The notes beneath the pieces are model-generated. The model saw nothing but the letters and a program-made list of their open reading frames with translations, ran no database searches and was not told the DNA's origin. This document shows positions 1 through 12,281 of a DNA stretch of 64,000 nucleotides, piece after piece. Every line of letters begins with the position of its first letter. Position 1 is the first letter of the stretch. The position numbers and the translations under genes are program-made. Source of the DNA: Aurantimonas sp036549475 (lineage in GTDB: Bacteria; Pseudomonadota; Alphaproteobacteria; Rhizobiales; Rhizobiaceae); the NCBI RefSeq assembly GCF_036549475.1, contig NZ_JAZHLI010000015.1:21855-85854 (forward strand). The letters run 5' to 3'.

Positions 1-778
1 CCTCGATCTTGCCGCGGTCCGTGAAATCGATCTTGTCGGCCGGCACCGCCTCGGACGGCTGGACATAAAGGCAGGTATCCGATTGCGGCAGGTGGCGGAA
101 CCGCCGGGTCAGAAGGATCAGGGTCCGCCCCTCGTTCGGATCGGGCATCGGTGCCTTGGAGGTCATCCCGCCGTCGATTACCGGCCGGCCGTTCCACCCC
201 TCGACGTTGAAGACCGGCGGGATGACCGCCGCGATGCAGATCAGGTCGATCAGCGTGCCGTCACGGGCCGCCTGGCGCGCGTCGACGAACGACTGGTCGG
301 CGCCAAGCGAGGTGGGCAGCACGACTTTCGGCGTCGAGCGGACGGCGATATCGAGGAGGTAGGCCGCCATCATCGGAAAGGTCGACCATTTCGGCAGCAG
401 CCGGGTCGGTGGATGGGCAAGCAGAACCTGGAAGGACGGCCCGTCCGCGATCGCCGCGATCGCCTGCCGGTCCAGCGTTTCGGTGACGATCTCCCGGTAC
501 AGGCGCTGATGCGGCGTCAGTCCGTCCGACTGCACCTCGTTCCAGCTGGTGGAAAGGTTCTCCTCTCGCCGATCGAACGTTGCGCCCATCGTCTCCAGCA
601 GGGTCTCGTCGCGCCCCGCGATGAAGCAGCTGGCCGCCAGCGCGCCTCCCGACACGCCGGCGATTCGCGTCGGCTCCAGGGCCATCGGCCGGCGGACCGT
701 CTTCAGGAAACCGCCATGCCAGAAGCAGCGCGTGCCGCCGCCCGAGAAGACGAGCTGCTCGAAGTTGAGCTCCGTCAT
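1..778 (-). CDS. Patatin-like phospholipase, C-terminus cut by window edge
   Basis: Predicted patatin-family lipid acyl hydrolase (serine lipase using a Ser-Asp dyad). At least 259 residues are present and the C-terminus lies outside the window. Visible motifs are the glycine-rich oxyanion loop SGGGTRC (residues 12-18), the nucleophile elbow GVSGGA with Ser43, and the DGG motif with catalytic Asp202. No signal peptide is seen, so it is probably cytoplasmic. It starts 28 bases after phaA on the same strand and is probably co-transcribed. A role in lipid or PHB-granule turnover is only an inference from that position; the true substrate is unknown. Family assignment is firm. Confidence 0.85.
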   Translation of the reverse strand, partial: MTELNFEQLVFSGGGTRCFWHGGFLKTVRRPMALEPTRIAGVSGGALAASCFIAGRDETLLETMGATFDRREENLSTSWNEVQSDGLTPHQRLYREIVTETLDRQAIAAIADGPSFQVLLAHPPTRLLPKWSTFPMMAAYLLDIAVRSTPKVVLPTSLGADQSFVDARQAARDGTLIDLICIAAVIPPVFNVEGWNGRPVIDGGMTSKAPMPDPNEGRTLILLTRRFRHLPQSDTCLYVQPSEAVPADKIDFTDRGKIE

Positions 779-806
779 GCCGCCGAGCCGTACCGAACGG
801 CCCGAA

Positions 807-1991
807 TTACGGGCGCTCGAAGCACATGGCGACGCCCATGCCGCCGCCGATGCACAGGGTCGCCAGGCCCTTCCTGGCGTCGCGCCGGATCATCTCGTGG
901 ATCAGCGTGTTGAGAATGCGGGTGCCCGACGCGCCGATCGGATGGCCGATCGCGATCGCCCCGCCATTGACGTTGACGATGTCCGGGTTCCAGCCGAGAT
1001 CCTTGTTCACCGCGCAGGCCTGGGCGGCGAAGGCCTCGTTGGCCTCGACGAGATCGAGATCCTCGACGCTCCAGCCGGCCTTCTCCAGCGCCTTGCGCGA
1101 CGCCGGGATCGGGCCCGTGCCCATGATCGACGGATCGACGCCGGCGGTCGCCCAGGAGACGATCCGCACCAGCGGCTTGAGCCCGCGCCGCTCGGCCTCG
1201 GCCTCGCTCATCAGCACCGTCGCGCCGGCGCCGTCATTGATGCCGGAGGCGTTGGCGGCCGTCACCGAGCCTTCCTTGTCGAAGGCGGGGCGCAGCTTCT
1301 GCACCTTGTCCAGGGTCGTGCCGTGCTTGATGTACTCGTCGTCCTCGACCACCGTGTCGCCCTTGCGGCCCTTGACGGTGAAGGGAACGATCTCGTCCTT
1401 GAAGCGGCCGGCCTTCTGGGCAGCCTCGGCCTTGTTCTGCGAGGCGACGGCAAATTCGTCCTGCATATCGCGGGTGATCTGCCACTGGCGCGAGACGTTC
1501 TCGGCCGTGTTGCCCATGTGATAGCCGTTGAAGGCGTCGATCAGGCCATCCTTCAGCATGGTGTCGACCATCTTCAGGTCGCCCATCTTCTGTCCCTGGC
1601 GCAGATGCGCCGCATGCGGGGCCATGGACATGGATTCCTGGCCACCGGCGACGATGATCCTGGCGTCGCCCATGGCGATCTGCTGCATGCCGATGGCGAC
1701 GGTGCGAAGGCCCGAGCCACAGAGCTGGTTGAGCGCCCAGGCGGTGGTCTCCTTCGGGCATCCGGCCGCCATGGCCGCCTGGCGGGCCGGGTTCTGGCCC
1801 TCGCCCGCGGTGAGGATCTGGCCCATGATGACCTCGTCCACCTCGCCGGCATCGACCTTCGCGCGCGCCAGCGCCTCGCGGATTACCACCGCGCCCAGTT
1901 CATGGGCCGGTACCGTGGCGAAGGCGCCGTTGAAGGAGCCGACCGGGGTGCGCGCGGCGCCGACGATGACGACCGATTGTCCGTTGCTCAT
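807..1991 (-). CDS. phaA: Acetyl-CoA acetyltransferase (beta-ketothiolase)
   Basis: Condenses two acetyl-CoA to acetoacetyl-CoA, the first step of polyhydroxybutyrate synthesis (reversible, so it also serves degradation). 394 residues, the normal thiolase length. The acylated cysteine lies in NQLCGSG (about residue 91). The C-terminal HPIGASG and CIGGGMG motifs supply the general-base His and second catalytic Cys. The ATG start follows GGGAG; the reading frame stays open upstream but the homologous part begins here (MSNGQSVVIVGAARTP). Divergent from phaR, the classic alphaproteobacterial arrangement, so repression by PhaR from the shared 300-bp interval is likely. No phaB is visible. Confidence 0.95.
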   Translation of the reverse strand: MSNGQSVVIVGAARTPVGSFNGAFATVPAHELGAVVIREALARAKVDAGEVDEVIMGQILTAGEGQNPARQAAMAAGCPKETTAWALNQLCGSGLRTVAIGMQQIAMGDARIIVAGGQESMSMAPHAAHLRQGQKMGDLKMVDTMLKDGLIDAFNGYHMGNTAENVSRQWQITRDMQDEFAVASQNKAEAAQKAGRFKDEIVPFTVKGRKGDTVVEDDEYIKHGTTLDKVQKLRPAFDKEGSVTAANASGINDGAGATVLMSEAEAERRGLKPLVRIVSWATAGVDPSIMGTGPIPASRKALEKAGWSVEDLDLVEANEAFAAQACAVNKDLGWNPDIVNVNGGAIAIGHPIGASGTRILNTLIHEMIRRDARKGLATLCIGGGMGVAMCFERP

Positions 1992-2300
1992 GATCTGTGT
2001 CTCCCTGCGGGGCTGCCCGCGATCCGTGACGAGTCCGGCCGGCGGCACACAGGGCGCCGCGGACGACTTCATCCGTGTTGTCGCAGAGCCGCTTTGCGAC
2101 TGTCAAACGCGAACCCCGGTGCGACCCACGGCCTGCGGGCCACGTGCCGAGGAGGACAGTGGCGGCGAGCACAAAGGAAGATGCGACATGGGAATGGTTT
2201 GAGTACCGCCGGGTTTTGTGCCTATCATTTATGCGGCGCAACGAAGCAGTCGCACAAAAGGACGGCGTTGACGCTGGGAACGCGGGCTAAGGGGTGAGGA

Positions 2301-2918
2301 ATGGCCAAGAATTCGGATGCGACGGTCATCAAGAAATACGCCAACCGCCGGCTCTACAACACGGGTACGAGCACGTATGTGACGCTGGAGAATCTGGCGG
2401 CGATGGTGAAGCGGAACGAGGAGTTCGAGGTTCAGGACGCCAAGACCGGCGAGGACATCACCCATTCCGTGCTGACGCAGATCATCTTCGAGCAGGAGAA
2501 CAAGGGCGGACAGAACCTGATGCCGATCGCCTTTCTGCGCCAGCTCATCCGCTTCTACGGCGACCAGATGCAGATGGTCATTCCCGCTTATCTGGAACAG
2601 TCCATGAGCGCCTTCTCCCGCGAGCAGGAGGGGTTCCGCGACAAGCTGCCGAGCGCCATGGCGCAGACGCCGATCAAGCTGATGGAAGAGCAGGTTCGTC
2701 GTAACACCGAGATGTTCCGCCAGGCAATGGCGGTGTTCAATCCCTTCGCGGCGGGCGCCATGGCCAATGGCAGTGCCGGCCAGGCGGCCGCCACGCGCGA
2801 CAGTGCCCAGGAGCCGGCCGCCGACGATCTGAAGGCGATGCGCGAGCAGCTGGTCGAGATGCAGAAGCGGATCGAGGCGCTCGACGCCCGCAAGACCGAG
2901 ACCAAGAAGGCCGACTAG
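2301..2918 (+). CDS. phaR: Polyhydroxyalkanoate synthesis repressor PhaR
   Basis: DNA- and PHB-binding regulator that represses phasin and PHA genes until polymer appears. 205 residues. The N-terminal PHB/PHA accumulation regulator domain is clear (IKKYANRRLYNT near residue 10, then the DITHSVLTQIIFEQE segment), followed by the second PhaR domain around residues 70-110. The tail is Ala/Gln rich and ends in a short predicted coiled coil (LKAMREQLVEMQKRIEAL). The ATG follows GGGGTGAGGA. Divergent from phaA, as in other rhizobia. Confidence 0.95.
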   Translation: MAKNSDATVIKKYANRRLYNTGTSTYVTLENLAAMVKRNEEFEVQDAKTGEDITHSVLTQIIFEQENKGGQNLMPIAFLRQLIRFYGDQMQMVIPAYLEQSMSAFSREQEGFRDKLPSAMAQTPIKLMEEQVRRNTEMFRQAMAVFNPFAAGAMANGSAGQAAATRDSAQEPAADDLKAMREQLVEMQKRIEALDARKTETKKAD

Positions 2919-3042
2919 GGCTTCGCGGCTTCGCTGACCGGCCGGCGGGGAGGCGTGGCGGCCGGGCTGTGATGTCCGAGGGCAGGGTATCGGAAATCGC
3001 GCCGGGCGACCGGCACCCGGTCATTCCGGACCGCCCACGAGA

Positions 3043-3072
3043 AAGGGGCCCGTCCTGCCGGACCGGCCCCTT
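3043..3072 (-). terminator. Rho-independent terminator of rpmF
   Basis: Inverted repeat AAGGGGCC ... GGCCCCTT extended by an inner GTCC/GGAC pair after one mismatch. Read on the minus strand the hairpin is followed by TTTCTC. It lies 39 bases past the rpmF stop and may also stop phaR transcripts arriving from the other side. Confidence 0.7.
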
Positions 3073-3110
3073 GCCTCATGTCATCGATGCGGCAGCGTGC
3101 TGCCGAAGAC

Positions 3111-3296
3111 TTACGCCTTTTCCTTCACCGACAGGATCTGGCGACCGCGATACATGCCGGTCTTCAGGTCGACATGGTGCGGACGGCGCAACTCGCCCGA
3201 ATCCTTGTCTTCGATGTAGGTGGGCGCCTTCAGCGCGTCCGCCGAACGGCGCATGCCGCGCTTCGACGGGGACGTTTTGCGTTTGGGTACGGCCAT
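3111..3296 (-). CDS. rpmF: 50S ribosomal protein L32
   Basis: Ribosomal large-subunit protein bL32, 61 residues, with the diagnostic start MAVPKRKTSPSKRGMRRSAD and a basic tail ending SVKEKA. The start is the MAVPKRK methionine; further upstream frame is not homologous. Position next to mtgA and ispA matches the usual rhizobial order. A terminator follows. This copy lacks the zinc-ribbon cysteines found in some L32 proteins, as is common in alphaproteobacteria. Confidence 0.96.
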   Translation of the reverse strand: MAVPKRKTSPSKRGMRRSADALKAPTYIEDKDSGELRRPHHVDLKTGMYRGRQILSVKEKA

Positions 3297-3508
3297 GTCT
3301 TGCTCCGTTCGGGCTGTCGGGAGACACCGGAAACGGCATCGTCGACGTTTGTGTGATCTGGTCCTGCGCCGGCCTGGGGCTCCGCGCATTCACGTCGGCG
3401 TCGCCCGCAATCACATCAAGATCGCTGCAGGACTTCGCCATGACGGGAATTCGAGGCTGCCCATAGCAAAGACCCGGCCGGTTGGGAAGGGGGCGGAGAC
3501 GATTCCGC

Positions 3509-4198
3509 TCAGCCGGCCCCGGCAGGTTTCACGCAGCCGACATAATCGCCGGAAGCTCCGGCCATGCGCTGCACCCGGTCGGCGAGGCGGTTGAGCCCGC
3601 GCCCGGGATTGGCCGGATTGCGTTCGACGGGGTTGGGCAGCGTGACGGCCAGGAGCGCCGCCTGGCGGGCGGTGAGATTGCCGGCCGAGCGGCTGAAATA
3701 GTGTTGGGCGGCGGCTTCGACGCCGTAGATGCCGGTGTCCCACTCCACGACGTTGAGATAAATCTCCATGATCCGCCGCTTCGACAGGACGAGGTCGAGA
3801 TACAGCGCCAGCGGTGCTTCCACCGCCTTGCGTACGTAGGACCGTCCGCCCCAGAGGAAGAGATTCTTCACCGTCTGCATGGGAATCGTCGAGGCGCCGC
3901 GGGTTTCCTCTCCGGCCAGCGCCTCCTCGACCACGGCGCGCACCTCACCCCAGTCGATGCCGTCGTGCCGGCAGAACTGGCCGTCCTCGGACATGATCAC
4001 CGAATAGACCATCACCGGCGCGATGTCGTCGATGGCCACCCAGTCGCGCTGCATCGGGCGGAAGCCGAAATGGTCGGCCAGCATCAGCGTCGAAACGGGA
4101 TGGATCGTGCGCAGGGCATAGACCGGCGTCAGCACGAGGGGAACCGCCACCAGTACCAGCGTTAAAAGGGCGACGACCGCCGCCACGCGCCGGATCAT
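3509..4198 (-). CDS. mtgA: Monofunctional biosynthetic peptidoglycan transglycosylase
   Basis: Glycosyltransferase family 51 enzyme that polymerises lipid II into glycan strands at the outer face of the inner membrane. 229 residues with one N-terminal membrane segment (about residues 5-27). GT51 motifs are intact: EDGQFCRHDGIDW with catalytic Glu71, RGASTIPMQTVKNLFLW, KRRIMEIYLNVVEW and the GVEAAAQHYF block. There is no transpeptidase domain, hence monofunctional. It is divergent from ispA and upstream of rpmF on the same strand, the typical rhizobial neighbourhood. Confidence 0.95.
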   Translation of the reverse strand: MIRRVAAVVALLTLVLVAVPLVLTPVYALRTIHPVSTLMLADHFGFRPMQRDWVAIDDIAPVMVYSVIMSEDGQFCRHDGIDWGEVRAVVEEALAGEETRGASTIPMQTVKNLFLWGGRSYVRKAVEAPLALYLDLVLSKRRIMEIYLNVVEWDTGIYGVEAAAQHYFSRSAGNLTARQAALLAVTLPNPVERNPANPGRGLNRLADRVQRMAGASGDYVGCVKPAGAG

Positions 4199-4396
4199 TG
4201 CGGCGCGTCCTTGCAGCAGGCGCAGCTGTGTGACGGGCAGGGGCGGAGGCGAGCGCTCATCTCGCGGTCATACCGGGGACGTCGCATGGCCGCAACGCTG
4301 CGGCACGCCGACCTGCATTCGCGCACGCACGGCGGCTTGACCCGGCGTCCCGCTTCGGCAAAGCCGGACGCGCATTGACAGGAGAGCGACGCAGCG

Positions 4397-5299
4397 ATGA
4401 GCCAGACCCCGTTTCAAGCCCGGCTGTCCGAGGCGGCCGACCTGACCGAAGCACGGCTTTCGGAATGCCTCGCCGATGGCGGCGACCTGGTCGCGGGGGC
4501 GCCGGCACGCCTTCTGGCCGCCATGCGCCATGGCGCGCTGGGCGGCGGCAAGCGACTGCGGCCCTTCCTGGTGATTGAGAGCGCCCGCCTGTTCGGCGGC
4601 GAAGTGCAGGCCGCCGTGGGGGCCGCGACGGCGCTGGAATGCATCCACTGCTACTCCCTGGTCCATGACGATTTGCCGTCTATGGACGATGACGATCTGC
4701 GGCGCGGCAAGCCGACCGTCCACCGGGCCTATGACGAGGCGACGGCGATTCTGGCCGGCGACGGGCTGCTGACGCTCGCCTTCGGCCTCGTGGCCGGCGA
4801 AGAGCGCCTGTCCCCGGCTGCCCGGGTGGCGCTGGTCGCCCTGCTGGCGCGCGACGCCGGCGCGGCGGGCATGGTCGGCGGGCAGGCACTGGACCTGGCC
4901 GCCGAGACCGATGTCCTGTCCGAGGACGAGATCGCCCGGATGCAGGCGATGAAGACCGGTGCGCTGATCGCCTTCGCCTGCGAGGCCGGCGCGATCGTCG
5001 CCGATGCGGATGCGCAGGGGCGCGCCCGGCTTCGGCGCTTCGGCGAGATCGTCGGCCTCGCCTTCCAGCTTGCCGACGATCTCCTCGACGAGACGGCCGA
5101 CGCCGCGGCGCTGGGCAAGGCCGCCGGCAAAGACCGCGAGCGGGGCAAGAAGACGCTGCCCGCCCTCCACGGCGTCGACTGGACCCGGACCCGCCTCGAC
5201 CACCTGGTGGCCGAGGCGGAGGCCGAGTTGGCACCTTATGGCGAGGCGAGCGCAGTGCTGGTCGAAGCCGCACGCTTCGTGGCGAACAGGACGAGCTGA
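4397..5299 (+). CDS. ispA: Polyprenyl synthetase (farnesyl diphosphate synthase type)
   Basis: Chain-elongating trans-prenyltransferase that condenses IPP with allylic diphosphates, most likely to FPP. 300 residues. The first aspartate-rich motif is VHDDLPSMDDDD (residues 89-100) and the second is LADDLLDE (about 223-230). GGGKRLRPFL binds diphosphate, and HCYSLVHDD has the usual residues before the first motif for short-chain products. Start ATG lies after GGAGAGCGACGCAGCG. The product length is inferred from family resemblance only. Together with ispG at 12.7 kb it supports an MEP-pathway isoprenoid supply. Confidence 0.92.
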   Translation: MSQTPFQARLSEAADLTEARLSECLADGGDLVAGAPARLLAAMRHGALGGGKRLRPFLVIESARLFGGEVQAAVGAATALECIHCYSLVHDDLPSMDDDDLRRGKPTVHRAYDEATAILAGDGLLTLAFGLVAGEERLSPAARVALVALLARDAGAAGMVGGQALDLAAETDVLSEDEIARMQAMKTGALIAFACEAGAIVADADAQGRARLRRFGEIVGLAFQLADDLLDETADAAALGKAAGKDRERGKKTLPALHGVDWTRTRLDHLVAEAEAELAPYGEASAVLVEAARFVANRTS

Positions 5300-5445
5300 G
5301 AGGTGCACCAAGGCCCTGTTATAAGGGGCGGGAGCGAGCAACGTCCGGCACAATGCCGGAGTCGGGCCGACTGCTGCCGGCACCATGCTGTCCGTTCCTG
5401 CGGGAGCGGGCTAACCTGAATACAGCTGCTACTGTGAGAGAACCC

Positions 5446-6009
5446 ATGTCACTGACGAACCTCCTCGTGCCGACCTACAGGAACATGTTGCGGACGCTTT
5501 CCGGTCTGCTGGACAAGGTGGAGCAGTAGCCGCCGGATCAGGCCGAAAGGCTGGTGTCTGCGCGACTGGCACCGGACATGTATCCCCTGGCCTCGCAGGT
5601 GCGCTTTGCCGCTTACCAGGCCCAGGAGGCGACGTTTCGCCTGCGCGGCCAGGACATACCGGCATCCCTCGAGGCCGTGGCGACCGAGGGGCGCAATGCC
5701 GGCGATGCGCCCGGATCCTTCGCGGACATGCGCGCCCGGCTCGGCGAAGCCCTGGAGCATCTGGACGGCCTCACCGACGACGCGCTCGATGCAGGCGCCT
5801 TTCTGCCGATCGAGATCAGGCTTCAGGGGGGTATCACCTTCGACATGAACGGCGAACAATACGTTCGTGACTGGGCGCTGCCCCAGTTCTACTTCCACGT
5901 CGTCACCGCTTACGCGATCCTGCGCAATCAGGGCGTCGAGATCGGCAAGGCCGATTACGTGCCTCACATGTTCCCCTATCTGCGACCGGGATCGATGCCG
6001 GGAGCATAA
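5446..6009 (+). pseudogene. DUF1993 family gene interrupted by in-frame amber codon
   Basis: Reading from the ATG gives MSLTNLLVPTYRNMLRTLSG..LLDKVEQ, then TAG at codon 28 (5527-5529). The same frame continues without a gap through PPDQAERLVSARLAPDMYPL to a normal DUF1993 C-terminus (QFYFHVVTAYAILRNQGVEIGKADY). Alignment to the family from memory shows no missing residues, so a single nonsense change is the only damage. A GTG at 5554 could begin a truncated product of 151 residues lacking the first helix. Function of DUF1993 (about 165-170 residues, probably helical and cytoplasmic) is not established. A sequencing error cannot be excluded. Confidence 0.75.
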
Positions 6010-6263
6010 CCGACGAGCCCGGCTACGCACGCCGGAAAGCCGTTCTGAATGGTTGCAACCCATCCATCCGTGGGAGTGTTGGCTGGATAGCCGCTTCGAG
6101 GTCGTGCTCGGCTTGCCGTGTTCGGCCTTGGCTTTCAGTTGCGCAGATATTTCGCTGTGGCGCCCGTTTGTCTTCGCACTTGCGAAACCTCCCGCGCGAC
6201 CGCGATCTTGAGTGCCGGCCTCAAGCGGGATAAGCCCGGCGTTCTTTGAAGGAGGAGCGTTCC

Positions 6264-9728
<3,465 letters not shown>

Positions 9729-9755
9729 GCCCGGGGAGACCTTCCCGCGAATCCT

Positions 9756-9787
9756 CGATGCCGCCGGGACACCACCCGGCGGCATCG
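9756..9787 (+). terminator. Hairpin after pyc
   Basis: Perfect 13-bp stem CGATGCCGCCGGG / CCCGGCGGCATCG with a six-base loop, 27 bases past the pyc stop. The downstream T tract is poor (TGCTGTTC), so termination may be weak or Rho-assisted. Confidence 0.55.
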
Positions 9788-9837
9788 TGCTGTTCAGGGC
9801 AGGAACGATCGAATACCGATTGACATCATGCGGCAAG

Positions 9838-9866
9838 ATCGTGCACGAACGTGCATAATCATGCAT
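9838..9866 (+). promoter_or_regulatory. Candidate operator: three phased TGCA cores
   Basis: TGCA tetramers begin at 9842, 9852 and 9862, exactly one helical turn apart, inside GTGCACGAACGTGCATAATC and ATGCAT. They lie just before the DeoR-family gene starting at 9887. This layout suits autoregulation by a repressor binding one DNA face. This is inference from spacing only. Confidence 0.4.
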
Positions 9867-9886
9867 CAAGGTTTCGGTAACGGACG

Positions 9887-10663
9887 ATGTCGACCTCACT
9901 TCTCACCCGGCAGCGCCAGGAAGCCATCGGCGCGCGCCTGGCCAGCGACGGTCGGGTGATCGCGGCAGCCATGGCGCGGGAATTCGCGGTGTCCGAGGAC
10001 ACGATCCGCCGCGACCTGCGCGACATGGCGGCGGCCGGCCTCTGCGAACGCGTCTATGGGGGCGCGCTGCCGGTCGCGCCGAGCGGGGGCCCGATCGCCG
10101 AGCGGCAGGAACAGGCGAGCGCGGTAAAGACCGAACTCGCCCGGGTCGCGGCCGGCCTGTTGCCGCACGACGCCACGATCTTCATCGATGCCGGTTCGTC
10201 GAACATCGCGCTTGCGCGGCAATTGCCCGAAAATGCCCGCGGGACCATCGTCACCAATTCGCCCGCCGTGGCCCTGGCCGTGCCTGCCGGGGGCGGGCTG
10301 CGCGTCGTCCTGGTCGGCGGCCAGTTCGATTCCCATGCGGGCGCCTGCCTCGGGGCGAAGGCGGTGAGTGACGCCGAGCGTCTCTGCCCCGATCTAGTGG
10401 TGCTGGGTGCCTGCGGTGCCGACCCGGTCGAGGGCATCACCGCCTTCAGCCAGGAGGAAGCCGAGTTCAAGCGGCGCATGGCCAATACCGGACGATCGGT
10501 CATGGTGATCGCCACCGGCGACAAGCTGGGCACCGTCGCGCCGTTCCGGGTCATCGCCGCGTCGCAGGTGACCCGCCTGGTGACGCAGTCGGATTGCGAC
10601 CCGGCAATCCTTGCGGCTTTCGCAGAGGGCGGGACCGAGATCGTCCGCGTTTCCACCCCCTGA
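9887..10663 (+). CDS. DeoR/GlpR family transcriptional regulator
   Basis: 258-residue sugar-responsive repressor type. The N-terminal HTH carries the family signature SEDTIRRDLRDM followed by YGGAL (about residues 35-60). The C-terminal DeoRC sensor domain begins with FIDAGSSNIALARQL, where sugar phosphates are normally bound. It is followed closely by an MFS transporter on the same strand, suggesting it controls that uptake or efflux gene and itself. The effector is unknown. Phased TGCA repeats upstream may be its operator. Confidence 0.9.
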   Translation: MSTSLLTRQRQEAIGARLASDGRVIAAAMAREFAVSEDTIRRDLRDMAAAGLCERVYGGALPVAPSGGPIAERQEQASAVKTELARVAAGLLPHDATIFIDAGSSNIALARQLPENARGTIVTNSPAVALAVPAGGGLRVVLVGGQFDSHAGACLGAKAVSDAERLCPDLVVLGACGADPVEGITAFSQEEAEFKRRMANTGRSVMVIATGDKLGTVAPFRVIAASQVTRLVTQSDCDPAILAAFAEGGTEIVRVSTP

Positions 10664-10715
10664 CCGCATTGCCCGTTCGCTACACTTTTTGCGCCGAACC
10701 TTTCTGGAGCCTCGA

Positions 10716-11987
10716 ATGACCGCCTCCGCAGCGCATATATCGGCAGCCTCGCCGCGACCGCGCGCCTTTCCGCCGACCCGCATCGCGGTGGCGCTGGCCT
10801 TCTTCGTCAATGGCCTGGTCCTCGGCTCCTGGACGCCTCAGGTGCCGCTGCTGGCCGCGCGCCTGGGGATCGGGGAAGCCACCCTTGGCCTGTTCATCCT
10901 GGCGCTGGGGCTGGGCGCGATCTCGGCGATGCCGGTGATCGGCGGTGTCCTGGCGAGCAGCGGGTCGCGGCGCCCCGTCCTGATCACGCAGGCGCTGCTG
11001 GCAATTGCCCTGCCGCTGGTGGTGGTGGTGGCGCCTTCGGCGGTCTTCGTCGCGATCGCGATCTTTTTTTTCGGCGCCACGATGGGCGGCATGGATGTCG
11101 CCATGAATGCCAATGCCGTGGCGGTGGAGCGCCGCCTCGGCCGCGCGATCATGTCGTCCTGCCACGGCTTCTGGTCCGTCGGCGGCTTCGTAGGGGCCGG
11201 TATCGGCGGAACGCTGATCGAAGCGATCGGGGCGCTGCCCCATGCGCTGGCTATCGGCGCGGTCACGCTCGCCCTGATCTGGCCGGTATACAGGACGATG
11301 TTCGACGACCGGCAGGTGTCGGCCGGCGCCGGCGAGGAGAGTGGGGATGGCGGATGGACCGCCATCAAGGCCGCCGCGCGCCGCAACCGGCCGGCGCTGC
11401 TCAAGGGGCTGGCCATCGGCATCCTGGCGCTGTTCGCCATGGTGCCGGAAGGCGCGGCGATCGACTGGAGCGCGATCTATCTGCGCCAGGATCTGGGCGC
11501 GGCGATCGCCAGCTCAGGCTTCGCCTTCGCGGCCTTCTCTGCGTCGATGGCCGTGTTCCGCTTTGCCGGCGACGGCATCCGCGACCGGCTCGGCGCGGTG
11601 CGCACCGTGCGCTTGTCGCTGATTGTGGGGATCGCGGGTCTGTGGGCGGTCGGCCTTGCGCCAAGCCTCGGCTGGGCAATTGCCGGCTTCGCGCTGCTCG
11701 GGGTCGGCCTGTCGAACATCGTGCCGGTGGCCTTCTCGGCGGCCGGAAACATTGCCGGGCTGCGGCCGGGCGTCGGCTTGGCGATGGCGACGAGCCTTGG
11801 CTATTCCGGCATCCTGATCGCGCCGTCGGCCATCGGCTTCATTGCCGAGCATGTCGGCTTCACGGCGGTATTTCTCGGCATGTCCGGGCTGCTTCTGGTC
11901 ATCCTGGCCATGTCGGCGCTGCTGTCCGGTGCGGACGACCGCTCGGTGGATGTCATGCCCACGGTGAGCGATCCGGTTTCGCCGTAA
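10716..11987 (+). CDS. MFS transporter
   Basis: 423-residue major facilitator with hydrophobic segments throughout, about 12 membrane helices in two halves separated by a polar loop near residues 200-225. N-terminal WTPQVPLLAARLGI and DVAMNANAVAVE resemble the YbjJ-like MFS subfamily, whose substrates are poorly defined. The ATG at 10716 follows CTGGAG; the frame is open upstream but overlaps the regulator and is not hydrophobic. It lies 52 bases after the DeoR-family gene and is probably in the same transcription unit. Substrate unknown. Confidence 0.85.
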   Translation: MTASAAHISAASPRPRAFPPTRIAVALAFFVNGLVLGSWTPQVPLLAARLGIGEATLGLFILALGLGAISAMPVIGGVLASSGSRRPVLITQALLAIALPLVVVVAPSAVFVAIAIFFFGATMGGMDVAMNANAVAVERRLGRAIMSSCHGFWSVGGFVGAGIGGTLIEAIGALPHALAIGAVTLALIWPVYRTMFDDRQVSAGAGEESGDGGWTAIKAAARRNRPALLKGLAIGILALFAMVPEGAAIDWSAIYLRQDLGAAIASSGFAFAAFSASMAVFRFAGDGIRDRLGAVRTVRLSLIVGIAGLWAVGLAPSLGWAIAGFALLGVGLSNIVPVAFSAAGNIAGLRPGVGLAMATSLGYSGILIAPSAIGFIAEHVGFTAVFLGMSGLLLVILAMSALLSGADDRSVDVMPTVSDPVSP

Positions 11988-12032
11988 GGCGGGCCGGCAT
12001 CGGGGTCGCCAGGCGCCCCGATGCCTGTGCCG

Positions 12033-12191
12033 TCAGAGCTTGCCCAGAAGCAGCAGCACCAGGACGATGACCAGCAGGGCGCCGATCAGGCCGGAGGGGC
12101 CATAGCCCCAGCCGCCGGAATACCCCCATGTCGGCAGGGCGCCGATGAGGATCAGGATGAGGACGATCAGAAGGATTGTGCCGAGACTCAT
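12033..12191 (-). CDS. DUF3309 family small membrane protein
   Basis: 52-residue protein with two hydrophobic segments (residues 4-19 and 35-50) flanking the polar motif LPTWGYSGGWGYGPSG. This pattern, a hydrophobic helix then P-T-W-x-Y-S-x-x-W-G-Y-x-P, is typical of DUF3309. Function is unknown; it is expected in the inner membrane. A paralogue lies 90 bases upstream on the same strand. Short length explains why gene finders may miss it. Confidence 0.75.
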   Translation of the reverse strand: MSLGTILLIVLILILIGALPTWGYSGGWGYGPSGLIGALLVIVLVLLLLGKL

Positions 12192-12281
12192 TGGCGTGTT
12201 CCCGATTGTTCATGATACTTGCGATCACAAACCTTTGAACCGGGAATCGGTTCCCGCTGCCGGCCTCGCCCCGTCCGCCTG

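Noticed and set aside
5344..5360. TCCGGCA/TGCCGGA hairpin after ispA as terminator
   Set aside because: Only seven base pairs and no T tract; the evidence is too weak.
9820..9859. TTGACA plus CATAAT as a sigma-70 promoter before the DeoR gene
   Set aside because: The two boxes are 28 bases apart, far from the usual 17.
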